7,305 nucleotides of DNA from Candidatus Izemoplasmatales bacterium (GTDB lineage: Bacteria > Bacillota_I > Bacilli_A > Izemoplasmatales > Hujiaoplasmataceae): the NCBI GenBank assembly GCA_028707415.1, contig JAQWBC010000042.1, positions 1-7,305 of the forward strand, given 5' to 3'. Position numbers and translations under genes: made by a program. The first letter of the stretch is position 1; the number at the start of each line of letters is the position of its first letter. Below, one piece after another: positions 1 to 6,907 of the stretch. The notes beneath the pieces are model-generated. The model ran no database searches. It had not been told where the DNA came from and saw only the letters and a program-made list of their open reading frames with translations.

Positions 1-1975
1 AAACTTGGAAAGGTTCTGAATCAACAATTTCGTATAGCTTGTATTTTGCGTTGGGTTCGCTTGGTTCAATCAAAGTGAAATATTCTTCCGGCAAATTATA
101 TTCATATTCGGCATTGACCAAGAGATATTTATATCCCAAAACGTGATTTAAATACAAAGTAAAAGTGTTCAATTGGGTTTTTTCTTGAGTTTCAATTCGT
201 TCGTTAATTGTTCCACCATATGTTTCGGTGCTAAAAAGCAAGGTGACGAGCTGATCGCTTTCCGAATCAGACCAAGAATGAAATATTTTCATCGTGTTTG
301 TGTAAAAGGTTGTCATCCGGTTGAAGTTTTCATCTTGAACATTGAATCTTTCAACATCGACATAGACGCGATAGAATTGGTCTTGTTCTAAGTTTTCATT
401 CAAAAAATCATTGATTGATTCCATATCGTTAAACATGGTGATTTTGTTCGGAATATAGTAGGCTATGCCATACATATACCCCATGGCAACAACGAATTCA
501 ATCCAAAAAATAACCCGAACCCATTTAAGTCGTTTAACCCATCCGAATATAAGAATCAAAAGCAAGTATAAAGCTGCCAATCCGAGAAAAACCGCATCAG
601 CGATTAAGGCTTCTTCTGCGTACACAGTCGTCGTTGTCAATTTTGTATAATAATAATAAATTAAATACGCTAGCAAAGCCAATGATAACACAATTGGAAT
701 GGACAGCCATTTCATTTTCAAGTTTTCAAATCCGTACTTATCAAAAACGTGAGCTAAAATAACAATTTCTAGCAAAGGAAGGGTATCAATCCAGCGGGTA
801 TAAGGAACGTCAATTAAATACTCAGTCCCGGAAAACAAATAGGAAAAGAAGGGGAAAATCATCATAATTGAAAATGCAACAATCACAATTTTATAAATCC
901 AACTAATCTTGTCTCGCATGAAAAAAACATACGACATAATTGTGATTCCCACCAAAGATATGTAAAGCGATACGTGTTCATAACCGTAATATCCCGGTCC
1001 TAAAAAGCCTAAAAACCCAACCGATCGCTGCGCAGTAAACGCTTTGGCTAAAATGCGAATATATATTTCCGGCTTAAATAAAGTAAGTTCCCATTCGCCA
1101 ATTGTCACTTCCCATTGCCAAACCGCTCCCGCCGAATGTTCCGTGCTCTCCATAATAAATTGGACTGCGGGAATCAACATAACACACGACATCGCAACGC
1201 CCAAGAGAATCAATCCTAGAAACACCGCTCCATCGCGAAGAAAAATCAAAATATTGAATCTGGCTTTTTTTAAAGCCTCGATTATGTAAAGGACCGACAT
1301 AAATGCAATAGCCATATAAGCACAGTAAAAATTATAGAAAACCAACGCAACTACATAAAGTGGAACAATCCACGCTTTCTTTTGCTGAAACCAATGGATT
1401 ACTAATAGCGAAAAGGGTAAATAAAATATCAGTGAGAAAAAGGCGGGAAAAGCCATAAAACAGCCCGATCCACCGCTGATGAGATATATAACTCCCATCC
1501 AAAAAATCGTTCGATTTTTCATACCCTTCAAGTAGAAATAATATGCAAGAATCATAACTCCTGCCAAAGCTTTGATTAGTTCCGTTGATGAGATAGCAAC
1601 ACCAATCGGCATTACATAACTTAGAAGGAAAGTTATAAAGGTAAAGATATCGATTGGCACATAATATGTGTCGGAAAAAAAAGAAGCGCCTAAATAATTG
1701 TTAAGATTGTACCAAGACAATGTGCCGGTCTTGATTTTTAAGATGAAGTCATTCATCATCGGATAATACTGACAAACGTCGTCAGAACCACCGTTATAAA
1801 ATGAATTACTTATCAAAATGATGGTGATTTGGATTAAAAACAAAACCGTAAAGACAAACATTCCTAAAAAGAAAATCGTCTTTTTGGGACTCGAAAAAAC
1901 TTCCGTGAACCACGCGGATGCTTTTTCTCGGAATTGATGAATTTTTCCTTTGATAGCCCTTAAATTCAGCTTCAT
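1..1975 (-). CDS. YfhO-family polytopic membrane protein (GT-C-like), C-terminus off the window
   Basis: The reading frame is open from the ATG at 1975 to the left edge: 658 codons and no stop. The full family is usually about 850-900 residues, so the C-terminus is missing because of the window edge. The protein starts with a basic cytoplasmic stretch (residues 1-32). About a dozen hydrophobic segments follow, including roughly 33-55, 134-150, 178-197, 201-235, 248-272, 336-381, 424-443, 460-479 and 486-507. From about 508 there is a soluble, probably extracytoplasmic region with aromatic-rich strands (KYLLVNAEYEY near 616). The first outer loop carries NGGSDD at 61-66 followed by QYYP, like the acidic loop motif of YfhO and other GT-C glycosyltransferases. 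GVAMSCVMLIPAV at 259-271 is also typical. Known members glycosylate lipoteichoic acid or other envelope polymers using lipid-linked sugars; substrate and activity here are inferred. GAGGG at about 1982-1986 lies 6 nt before the ATG and supports the start. Confidence 0.8.
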   Translation of the reverse strand, partial: MKLNLRAIKGKIHQFREKASAWFTEVFSSPKKTIFFLGMFVFTVLFLIQITIILISNSFYNGGSDDVCQYYPMMNDFILKIKTGTLSWYNLNNYLGASFFSDTYYVPIDIFTFITFLLSYVMPIGVAISSTELIKALAGVMILAYYFYLKGMKNRTIFWMGVIYLISGGSGCFMAFPAFFSLIFYLPFSLLVIHWFQQKKAWIVPLYVVALVFYNFYCAYMAIAFMSVLYIIEALKKARFNILIFLRDGAVFLGLILLGVAMSCVMLIPAVQFIMESTEHSAGAVWQWEVTIGEWELTLFKPEIYIRILAKAFTAQRSVGFLGFLGPGYYGYEHVSLYISLVGITIMSYVFFMRDKISWIYKIVIVAFSIMMIFPFFSYLFSGTEYLIDVPYTRWIDTLPLLEIVILAHVFDKYGFENLKMKWLSIPIVLSLALLAYLIYYYYTKLTTTTVYAEEALIADAVFLGLAALYLLLILIFGWVKRLKWVRVIFWIEFVVAMGYMYGIAYYIPNKITMFNDMESINDFLNENLEQDQFYRVYVDVERFNVQDENFNRMTTFYTNTMKIFHSWSDSESDQLVTLLFSTETYGGTINERIETQEKTQLNTFTLYLNHVLGYKYLLVNAEYEYNLPEEYFTLIEPSEPNAKYKLYEIVDSEPFQV

Positions 1976-2010
1976 TCCATTCCCTCGCACCGTAGAAAAT
2001 ATGTGAATTG

Positions 2011-2039
2011 ATTATATCATATTTCGATAACGATATAAA
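2011..2039 (-). promoter_or_regulatory. Extended -10 promoter of the yfhO-like gene
   Basis: Read on the minus strand, TATAAT (2016-2011) is preceded directly by TGA (2019-2017), which makes an extended -10 element. A TTTATA hexamer (2039-2034) lies 17 bp further upstream as a 4/6 match to the -35 consensus. The predicted start of transcription is near 2004, giving a leader of about 29 nt before the ATG at 1975. No terminator or operator is evident in the leader. Confidence 0.7.
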
Positions 2040-2044
2040 GGGTA

Positions 2045-2073
2045 TTTCTTTTTAGTGAAACACAATATATAAT
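2045..2073 (+). promoter_or_regulatory. Promoter of hflX
   Basis: A perfect TATAAT -10 box lies at 2068-2073. The best -35 candidate at 17 bp spacing is the weak TTTCTT at 2045-2050. Transcription would start near 2080, giving a leader of about 48 nt to the GTG at 2128. The -35 region sits only 5 bp from the -35 of the divergent yfhO-like promoter. Confidence 0.6.
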
Positions 2074-2127
2074 GAGAGTCTACCAAGATGTTGGATTAAT
2101 AACCACCATATCGAAAGAGGTGAAAAC

Positions 2128-3372
2128 GTGGAAAAAGCAATTTTGGTTGGATTGCATTTACAAGACACAGTCGATTTTAATTATATGATGGCCGAGCTGA
2201 AAAGCTTATGCGAAGCCTGCGAGATTGTCGTTTTAGAAACGATAATCCAAAAGATGGATAAACCCACTGCCAATTTTTATATCGGCCCGGGTAAAGTCGA
2301 AGAACTGAAAGCAGCTATTATTAACCTAGAAGCCGATCTTGTTGTCTTCGATGATGAATTATCACCAACCCAAGTGAGAAATTTAGAAAAAGCGTTGCAA
2401 ATTAAAGTAATTGATCGAACGGTTCTAATTTTAGACATCTTTGCGCGTCGTGCCAAGACCAAAGAAGCGATGTTACAAGTTGAATTAGCACAATGTGAAT
2501 ACATGTTACCACGAGTAATTGTTGGGGCGAATTCTTCCTTTTCGCGGCAACGTAGTGGGACCGGATCAAAAGGTCCGGGAGAAAAACAACTTGAACTCGA
2601 TCGACGATTCTTAAAAGAACAAATTTCTCGCTTGCATGATGATTTAAAAGAATTGGTATCGATTCGTCGAACGCAACGAGAAAAACGCAAAAAGGATAAT
2701 ACGTTTACTGTCGCAATCACGGGATATACGAACTCCGGAAAATCCACACTACTCAATAAAATGTTAGAGTATTCAATCGAAAATTCTGAGAAATACGTGT
2801 TCGAGAAAAACATGTTATTCGCAACACTAGAAACAGCAACTCGTGCTGTCACTTTAAAAAACAATCATCGCTTCCTAATCACCGACACGGTTGGTTTTAT
2901 CTCCAAATTACCCCACCATTTAATTGAAGCTTTTAAATCAACTCTTGAAGAAATCAAAGAAGCAACTTTAATCCTTCATGTCATCGACTCTGCTAATTCA
3001 CAATTCAAAAAACAAGTCGATGTCGTCGAAGCGGTTCTGAAAAATCTTGAAGCGAAAGATATTCCTGTTATCTATGTTTTAAATAAACTGGATTTATTAC
3101 CTGCCCCGGAAATCTCGCAACTTTCTCCTTGTGTAAGTGTTAGCGCCGTTACCGGAGAAGGCTTCCCAGAATTAATAAAATTAATTGATAATATTCTTTA
3201 CAATTCTCTTCACCGCGTCCGAATGATTATCCCCTTTGAAAAAGGAAACATCTATAGTTTTTTAAAAGACAAAACCCAAATTTTTTCGACCGAATATCTT
3301 GACGACGGAATCCATATCGATGCCGAATTAAATGATCACTTATTCAATCTCTATAAGCAATACATTATCTAA
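2128..3372 (+). CDS. hflX: Ribosome-associated GTPase HflX
   Basis: This 414-residue protein is a full-length HflX of the Obg-HflX GTPase superfamily. HflX binds the 50S subunit and splits stalled or idle ribosomes, notably under heat or other stress. An N-terminal HflX domain (about 1-125) contains YIGPGKVEEL at 51-60 and the family signature RTVLILDIFARRAKTKEA at 97-114. The glycine-rich GPGEKQLELDRR follows at 149-160, leading into a charged coiled linker. The G domain runs from about 193 to 360: G1 GYTNSGKST 199-207, G2 region LFATLETATR 230-239, G3 DTVGF 253-257, G4 NKLD 319-322, and G5 SAVTGEG 339-345. A small C-terminal domain closes the protein. The GTG start is favoured because AAAGAGGTG (2114-2122) precedes it by 5 nt. 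Oddities against the usual GYTNAGKST and LFATLDPTTR are Ser at 203 and ETATR in the switch. The gene stands alone between its own promoter and a terminator. Confidence 0.95.
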   Translation: MEKAILVGLHLQDTVDFNYMMAELKSLCEACEIVVLETIIQKMDKPTANFYIGPGKVEELKAAIINLEADLVVFDDELSPTQVRNLEKALQIKVIDRTVLILDIFARRAKTKEAMLQVELAQCEYMLPRVIVGANSSFSRQRSGTGSKGPGEKQLELDRRFLKEQISRLHDDLKELVSIRRTQREKRKKDNTFTVAITGYTNSGKSTLLNKMLEYSIENSEKYVFEKNMLFATLETATRAVTLKNNHRFLITDTVGFISKLPHHLIEAFKSTLEEIKEATLILHVIDSANSQFKKQVDVVEAVLKNLEAKDIPVIYVLNKLDLLPAPEISQLSPCVSVSAVTGEGFPELIKLIDNILYNSLHRVRMIIPFEKGNIYSFLKDKTQIFSTEYLDDGIHIDAELNDHLFNLYKQYII

Positions 3373-3413
3373 CCCGTTAATAAAACAGCATATAATTTTT
3401 CTGTATAAAATAT

Positions 3414-3468
3414 AAAAAAACAACTGGAATCAATCGGAATATGTTTCCGAAATAGCAGTTGTTTTTTT
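3414..3468. terminator. Bidirectional intrinsic terminator between hflX and dus
   Basis: A perfect 13-bp inverted repeat pairs 3414-3426 (seven A then CAACTG) with 3456-3468 (CAGTTG then seven T). The 29-nt loop contains a second 6-bp stem, TCGGAA 3434-3439 with TTCCGA 3445-3450. Read in either direction, the hairpin ends in a run of seven U, so it can serve hflX from the left and dus from the right. The dus stop codon (3467-3469) overlaps the end of the stem. Confidence 0.9.
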
Positions 3469-4450
3469 ATATTTCTTTTTCTAACGTATCGAAATAATCA
3501 ATAATGATAATTTTTAAATCATCGATTGTTTTAGCCCGATTGATTTTGTCTTTTATTTGTCCGGAATTACGCAACCCTTTTATATACCAAGCAGCATGAG
3601 TTCGCATTTCCAACACCGCAATCTTTTCGCATTTTAAATCAGCTAGATTTTGCATATGCTCAAATATTTGGCGTCGTTTTTCAACAAGCGAGATTTCTTT
3701 TTCATATGTGCCTGTTTCTAAAAAATCAACGGTCTGTTTGATTAACCACGGATTGCCAAGCGTACCTCTTCCCAGCATTACCGCATCACATCCGGTGATC
3801 TCAAGCATTTGTTTTGCGTGCTCAGGAGAGGTGATATCGCCATTACCAATAACAGGGATTTTCACTGCGGCTTTGACTTGACGAATAATATCCCAATCGG
3901 CTTTTCCCGAATACATTTGTGTACGAGTTCTGCCGTGGACGGCAATAGCGCTTGCGCCCGCGGCTTCTGCTTGTAAAGCAATCTCAACGGCGTTTATGTG
4001 CTCGTGATCCCATCCACTTCTGATTTTTACTGTGACTGGTTTTTTTACCACTTGAACAATCGCTTGAACAATTTCAAAAACTTTTTTTGGTTGTTGCATC
4101 AGTTTAGAACCAGCATCATTTTTAATCACTTTGTTAACCGGACACCCCATGTTGATATCGATAATGTCAGCGGTTGTTTTTTGGTCAATCCATTTCGCGG
4201 CTTCAATCATTGTCAAGACCTCGCCGCCAAATATCTGCATAGCAATCGGATGGTCTGTTGAATCAATATCTAACATACCCATTGTTTTTTTATTCTTGTA
4301 ATCCAATCCTTTATCCGAAACCATTTCGGAATATAAAAGTCCCGCTCCAAACCGCTTGGCAATTATACGAAAAGCCTGGTTAGTCACCCCGGCCATCGGG
4401 GCCATAACAATTTGATTATCAATCTCGATATTTCTAATTTTCCATTTCAT
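3467..4450 (-). CDS. dusB: tRNA-dihydrouridine synthase, DusB type
   Basis: The 327-residue protein is an FMN-dependent tRNA-dihydrouridine synthase, which reduces specific uridines in tRNA with NAD(P)H. It is a TIM barrel with the family landmarks in order: APMAGVTN 17-24, MQIFGG 71-76, INMGCPVNKV 99-108 with the catalytic Cys at 103, VKIRSGW 141-147, VHGRTR 171-176, IGNGDI 201-206 and GRGTLGNPW 227-235. A C-terminal helical domain with MRTHAAWYIKG (282-292) recognises tRNA. Length and motifs fit the DusB/NifR3 subgroup; the uridine position modified cannot be read from sequence. The start at 4450 aligns with family members (MKWKIRNIEI). The frame stays open upstream to 4642, but that part overlaps hslO and the dus promoter and is not expected to be translated. 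The ribosome site is weak (GAGAG, about 8 nt upstream). In many Bacillota dus is co-directional with hslO and lysS; here it is divergent from hslO. Confidence 0.93.
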   Translation of the reverse strand: MKWKIRNIEIDNQIVMAPMAGVTNQAFRIIAKRFGAGLLYSEMVSDKGLDYKNKKTMGMLDIDSTDHPIAMQIFGGEVLTMIEAAKWIDQKTTADIIDINMGCPVNKVIKNDAGSKLMQQPKKVFEIVQAIVQVVKKPVTVKIRSGWDHEHINAVEIALQAEAAGASAIAVHGRTRTQMYSGKADWDIIRQVKAAVKIPVIGNGDITSPEHAKQMLEITGCDAVMLGRGTLGNPWLIKQTVDFLETGTYEKEISLVEKRRQIFEHMQNLADLKCEKIAVLEMRTHAAWYIKGLRNSGQIKDKINRAKTIDDLKIIIIDYFDTLEKEI

Positions 4451-4472
4451 AGCATCACTCTCACTATTCTTG

Positions 4473-4500
4473 ATTATATCGCATCCAAGGGGGAAAACAA
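4473..4500 (-). promoter_or_regulatory. Promoter of dus
   Basis: Minus-strand TATAAT lies at 4478-4473, with a poor -35 candidate (TTGTTT, 4500-4495) 16 bp upstream. Transcription would start near 4466, leaving a leader of only about 16 nt. The 11-mer GATATAATCAA around this -10 box also occurs in the yfhO-like promoter. Confidence 0.55.
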
Positions 4501-4525
4501 ATACAAATCGCTTTAAGGATTCGCA

Positions 4526-4534
4526 TGATATAAT
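4526..4534 (+). promoter_or_regulatory. Extended -10 promoter of hslO, overlapped by a palindrome
   Basis: TGA directly followed by TATAAT (4529-4534) forms an extended -10 element; no convincing -35 is seen, as is usual for such promoters. Transcription would begin near 4541, about 14 nt before the ATG, so AGGAAGTG (4542-4549) would lie almost at the 5' end of the message. A 7-1-7 perfect palindrome, ATGATAT-A-ATATCAT (4525-4539), covers the whole -10 box. Confidence 0.65.
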
Positions 4535-4554
4535 ATCATATAGGAAGTGATTTA

Positions 4555-5445
4555 ATGAAAGATTATTTAGTAAAAGCCTATGCATTTGACGGCTTTGTCC
4601 GTATCTATGGCGCAAAAACAACCGATTTAGTCGAAGAAGCACGTTTAAAACACGACACTTGGCCTGCAGCGACAGCGGCTTTGGGACGAGTTCTCACTGC
4701 GAGTGTTATCATGGGCGCAATGTACAAGGGTGATATGGAACTATCCATTCGGATTGATGGTAACGGTCCTCTTGGCGGCGTCGTCGCCACCACAAACGCA
4801 TTAGGAGAGGTTCGTGGTTATGTTGGCAATCCCCATGTTCATATGTCGACTAATGCCAATAAACTCGCTGTTGGTGCCGTTGTTGGCAAAGACGGGTTTA
4901 TACATGTGACCAAAAACCTTAAGGTTCGTGATATATATACCAGTAGTGCCGCTTTACAAACGGGCGAGATCGGCGATGACTTCGCGTATTATTTTGCTTC
5001 AAGTGAACAAGTGCCTTCATCGGTTGGACTCGGAGTGCTTGTTAATGATGATAACAGTGTGAAGGCTTCCGGTGGTTTTATCTTACAATTGCTCCCTGGG
5101 GCACAATCAAAACCAGACCTTATTGATGAAATTGAAAACAATATCAAGAATCTTCGACCCATCAGCGATCTGATTCGCGAAGGCTATTCTCCGGAAATGA
5201 TCATTAACGAGATTACCAAAGGCAAACACGAGTTTGTGGAGTATCTAGATTTAAAATACGCTTGTGATTGTACGAGAGATCGGTTTGCAAGAGGATTAAC
5301 CTCGTTGGGGAAAGACGAACTTCAATCAATGATCGACAATAATCTAACCATCGAAACCGTCTGTCATTTTTGTCAGACGAAATATTTTTTTACCATTGAC
5401 GATTTTAAAGCGTTGCAGAAGGAAACGCTTGGTTATTCTTCATAA
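4555..5445 (+). CDS. hslO: Redox-regulated chaperone Hsp33
   Basis: The 296-residue protein is full-length Hsp33, a cytoplasmic holdase switched on by oxidative unfolding. The N-terminal core (about 1-180) has YLVKAYAFDGFVRIYGAKTTDLVEEAR at the start, RIDGNGPLGGVVA at 66-78 and the GYVGNP turn at 88-93. A linker domain follows, then the C-terminal zinc switch with C237-D-C239 and C270-H-F-C273. That is CXC, 30 residues, CXXC, the canonical spacing, so all four zinc-binding redox cysteines are present. Reduced protein holds zinc and is inactive; peroxide or HOCl with heat forms two disulfides, releases zinc and exposes the client surface (established for the family). The ATG at 4555 follows AGGAAGTG by 5 nt and aligns with the family start. 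It lies head to head with dus and tail to tail with glnA, with no operon partner. Confidence 0.96.
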   Translation: MKDYLVKAYAFDGFVRIYGAKTTDLVEEARLKHDTWPAATAALGRVLTASVIMGAMYKGDMELSIRIDGNGPLGGVVATTNALGEVRGYVGNPHVHMSTNANKLAVGAVVGKDGFIHVTKNLKVRDIYTSSAALQTGEIGDDFAYYFASSEQVPSSVGLGVLVNDDNSVKASGGFILQLLPGAQSKPDLIDEIENNIKNLRPISDLIREGYSPEMIINEITKGKHEFVEYLDLKYACDCTRDRFARGLTSLGKDELQSMIDNNLTIETVCHFCQTKYFFTIDDFKALQKETLGYSS

Positions 5446-5506
5446 AACAACACCAATTTAAGTTAATGTTTTTTGTCTATATATAGCCATTTCCGTTTAT
5501 CTATAT
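5446..5506. other. AT-rich 3' region of hslO, no gene seen
   Basis: Between the hslO stop and the shared terminator there is an AT-rich stretch with TCTATATA occurring twice (from 5476 and from 5500). One copy sits in the 10-bp palindrome CTATATATAG. No start codon with a ribosome site and no coding frame is visible. The TATATAAA near 5502 could resemble a -10 box, but no gene follows on that strand. Confidence 0.4.
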
Positions 5507-5566
5507 AAAAGGGCGCGTAACGAAATGAAGATTTATTTATCTTCATGGAGCTACTGGTCCGTTTTT
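5507..5566. terminator. Probable bidirectional terminator between hslO and glnA
   Basis: The core is an 8-bp stem ATGAAGAT (5525-5532) with ATCTTCAT (5539-5546) around a 6-nt loop. After 3x3 internal loops, GTAAC (5517-5521) faces GCTAC (5550-5554); the pairing is better on the minus strand, where the odd pair is a G-U wobble. GGGC (5511-5514) then faces GTCC (5557-5560) on the plus strand. The long stem is flanked by AAAA at 5507-5510 and TTTTT at 5562-5566, so each direction has a short U tract. It would end hslO and glnA transcripts but is weaker and less regular than the hflX/dus terminator. The glnA stop codon begins right at the T run. Confidence 0.6.
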
Positions 5567-6907
5567 CTACATCATCTTAATGTATTTGTGAATCTCCCAT
5601 TCCGATATTTCTGTCCGATATTCAAACCATTCATGGTTTTTCAACTCGATAAATTTTGTTAAAATGTGGTTGCCCAGAGCTTCCGTTACCACCAAATCTT
5701 CGGTTAAAGCTTGGATTGCCTCGCGTAAGTCACTGGGAAGATTTTTAACACCGATTGCATTTCTCTCTTCTTGACTTAGAGCAAAAAGGTTTTCGTTTAC
5801 CGGACCGATAAGCGGGAGATTGTTTTTAATTCCATCTAGTCCCGATGCTAAGATTACTGCCATTCCCAAATAGGGATTACATGCGCAATCAACATTTCGA
5901 ATCTCCGTCCGTGTCGCTACACCTCTAACGGCAGGAATCCGAACCATGACTGATCGATTATGCTCTGACCATGAGATATAACAAGGCGCTTCATAACCCG
6001 GAACTAATCGTTTATATGAATTAACACATGGATTAGTAACGGCACAAAACCCTCTTGAATGTGTTAAAATTCCCGTTAACCACTGCCGACAAATATGTGA
6101 TAACCCCATAGGATCAGAAGTATCGTAAAAAACATTATTACCTTGCATGTCGGCTAACGAACAATTGGTATGCATGCCCGATCCATTAATGTTTGCGACT
6201 GGCTTAGGCATAAAAGTCGCATGAAGGCCGTGTCTAGTCGCGATATTTTTCACAACTAATTTAAATATTTGAACATTATCACAAGCTTCGATGATATTGG
6301 AAAAATGGAAGTTAATCTCGTTTTGTCCTGGGGCGACTTCATGATGTGAAGCTTCAATAGTGAATCCGATTCTTTCTAACTCCAAAACAATGTCGCGCCG
6401 ACAATCCCCGACGCCATCGATTGGCGAAAGATCAAAATAACTGCCATTATCCGCAAATGTTAAGATTGGTTCGCCATCGTTGTCGGTTTTGAATAAGAAA
6501 AATTCCGGTTCAAAGCCAATATTCAGTGCTGAAAAACCCAATTTTTCCATCTCCGAAGCCACTCGTTTTAGGTTTGATCTCGGATCACCGGCAAAGGGTT
6601 TTCCCTCTGGAGTGTAAACATCACAAATCAAACAAGCAACTTTCCCATATTCAGTTTCCTCCCAATTTAAAATTAACCATGTATTAAAATCAGGGCGCAA
6701 ATACATGTCGGCTTCTAAAATACGAACAAAACCTTCGATTGATGATCCATCAAACATTACTTTTCCCGCTAACGCTGTTTCCAATCTTCCAACTGGTATT
6801 TCCACGCTTTTTATGACTCCATTAATGTCAGTAAACATTAGGCGAATATACCGAACATTTTCTGCTTTCGCAATTTGTATGATTTCTTCTTTCCTGTATT
6901 TTGCCAT
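5567..6907 (-). CDS. glnA: Glutamine synthetase, type I (GSI-alpha)
   Basis: The 446-residue enzyme makes glutamine from glutamate, ammonia and ATP as a cytoplasmic dodecamer. The beta-grasp N-domain includes MFDGSSIEGF (51-60, Asp53). The catalytic domain shows EPEFF (133-137), ASHHEVAPGQNEI (186-198), NGSGMHTN (241-248, His246), NSYKRLVPGYEAP (296-308, flap Glu306), NRS (317-319) and TRTEIRNVD (332-340). It is close to Bacillus subtilis GlnA (444 residues) and keeps Arg62, the residue tied to glutamine feedback inhibition there. It lacks the adenylylation-loop tyrosine region of GSI-beta. The ATG at 6907 aligns with the Bacillus start (MAKY) and has GAGG 7 nt upstream; an in-frame TTG at 6928 is rejected. 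No glnR gene precedes it and no TGTNA-N7-TNACA GlnR/TnrA box was found upstream. The ribosome site lies inside a predicted hairpin, so translational control is possible. It is probably monocistronic, downstream of glyA. Confidence 0.97.
   Translation of the reverse strand: MAKYRKEEIIQIAKAENVRYIRLMFTDINGVIKSVEIPVGRLETALAGKVMFDGSSIEGFVRILEADMYLRPDFNTWLILNWEETEYGKVACLICDVYTPEGKPFAGDPRSNLKRVASEMEKLGFSALNIGFEPEFFLFKTDNDGEPILTFADNGSYFDLSPIDGVGDCRRDIVLELERIGFTIEASHHEVAPGQNEINFHFSNIIEACDNVQIFKLVVKNIATRHGLHATFMPKPVANINGSGMHTNCSLADMQGNNVFYDTSDPMGLSHICRQWLTGILTHSRGFCAVTNPCVNSYKRLVPGYEAPCYISWSEHNRSVMVRIPAVRGVATRTEIRNVDCACNPYLGMAVILASGLDGIKNNLPLIGPVNENLFALSQEERNAIGVKNLPSDLREAIQALTEDLVVTEALGNHILTKFIELKNHEWFEYRTEISEWEIHKYIKMM

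Noticed and set aside
173..1289. Short plus-strand open frames within the yfhO-like gene
   Set aside because: They are antisense to a continuous 658-codon membrane-protein frame, have no ribosome sites, and their translations look like shadows.
2277..2864. 195-codon open frame on the minus strand inside hflX
   Set aside because: It is fully antisense to conserved HflX coding sequence. Its translation is Ser/Arg-rich and low in complexity, it matches no family I know, and it has no promoter or ribosome site.
3998..4261. Plus-strand frame inside dus
   Set aside because: It is antisense to the conserved catalytic region of Dus and shows no independent coding signs.
4451..4642. Upstream in-frame extension of dus (64 codons)
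   Set aside because: It would overlap the start of hslO and the dus promoter, and it lacks family similarity. The ATG at 4450 matches the usual Dus N-terminus.
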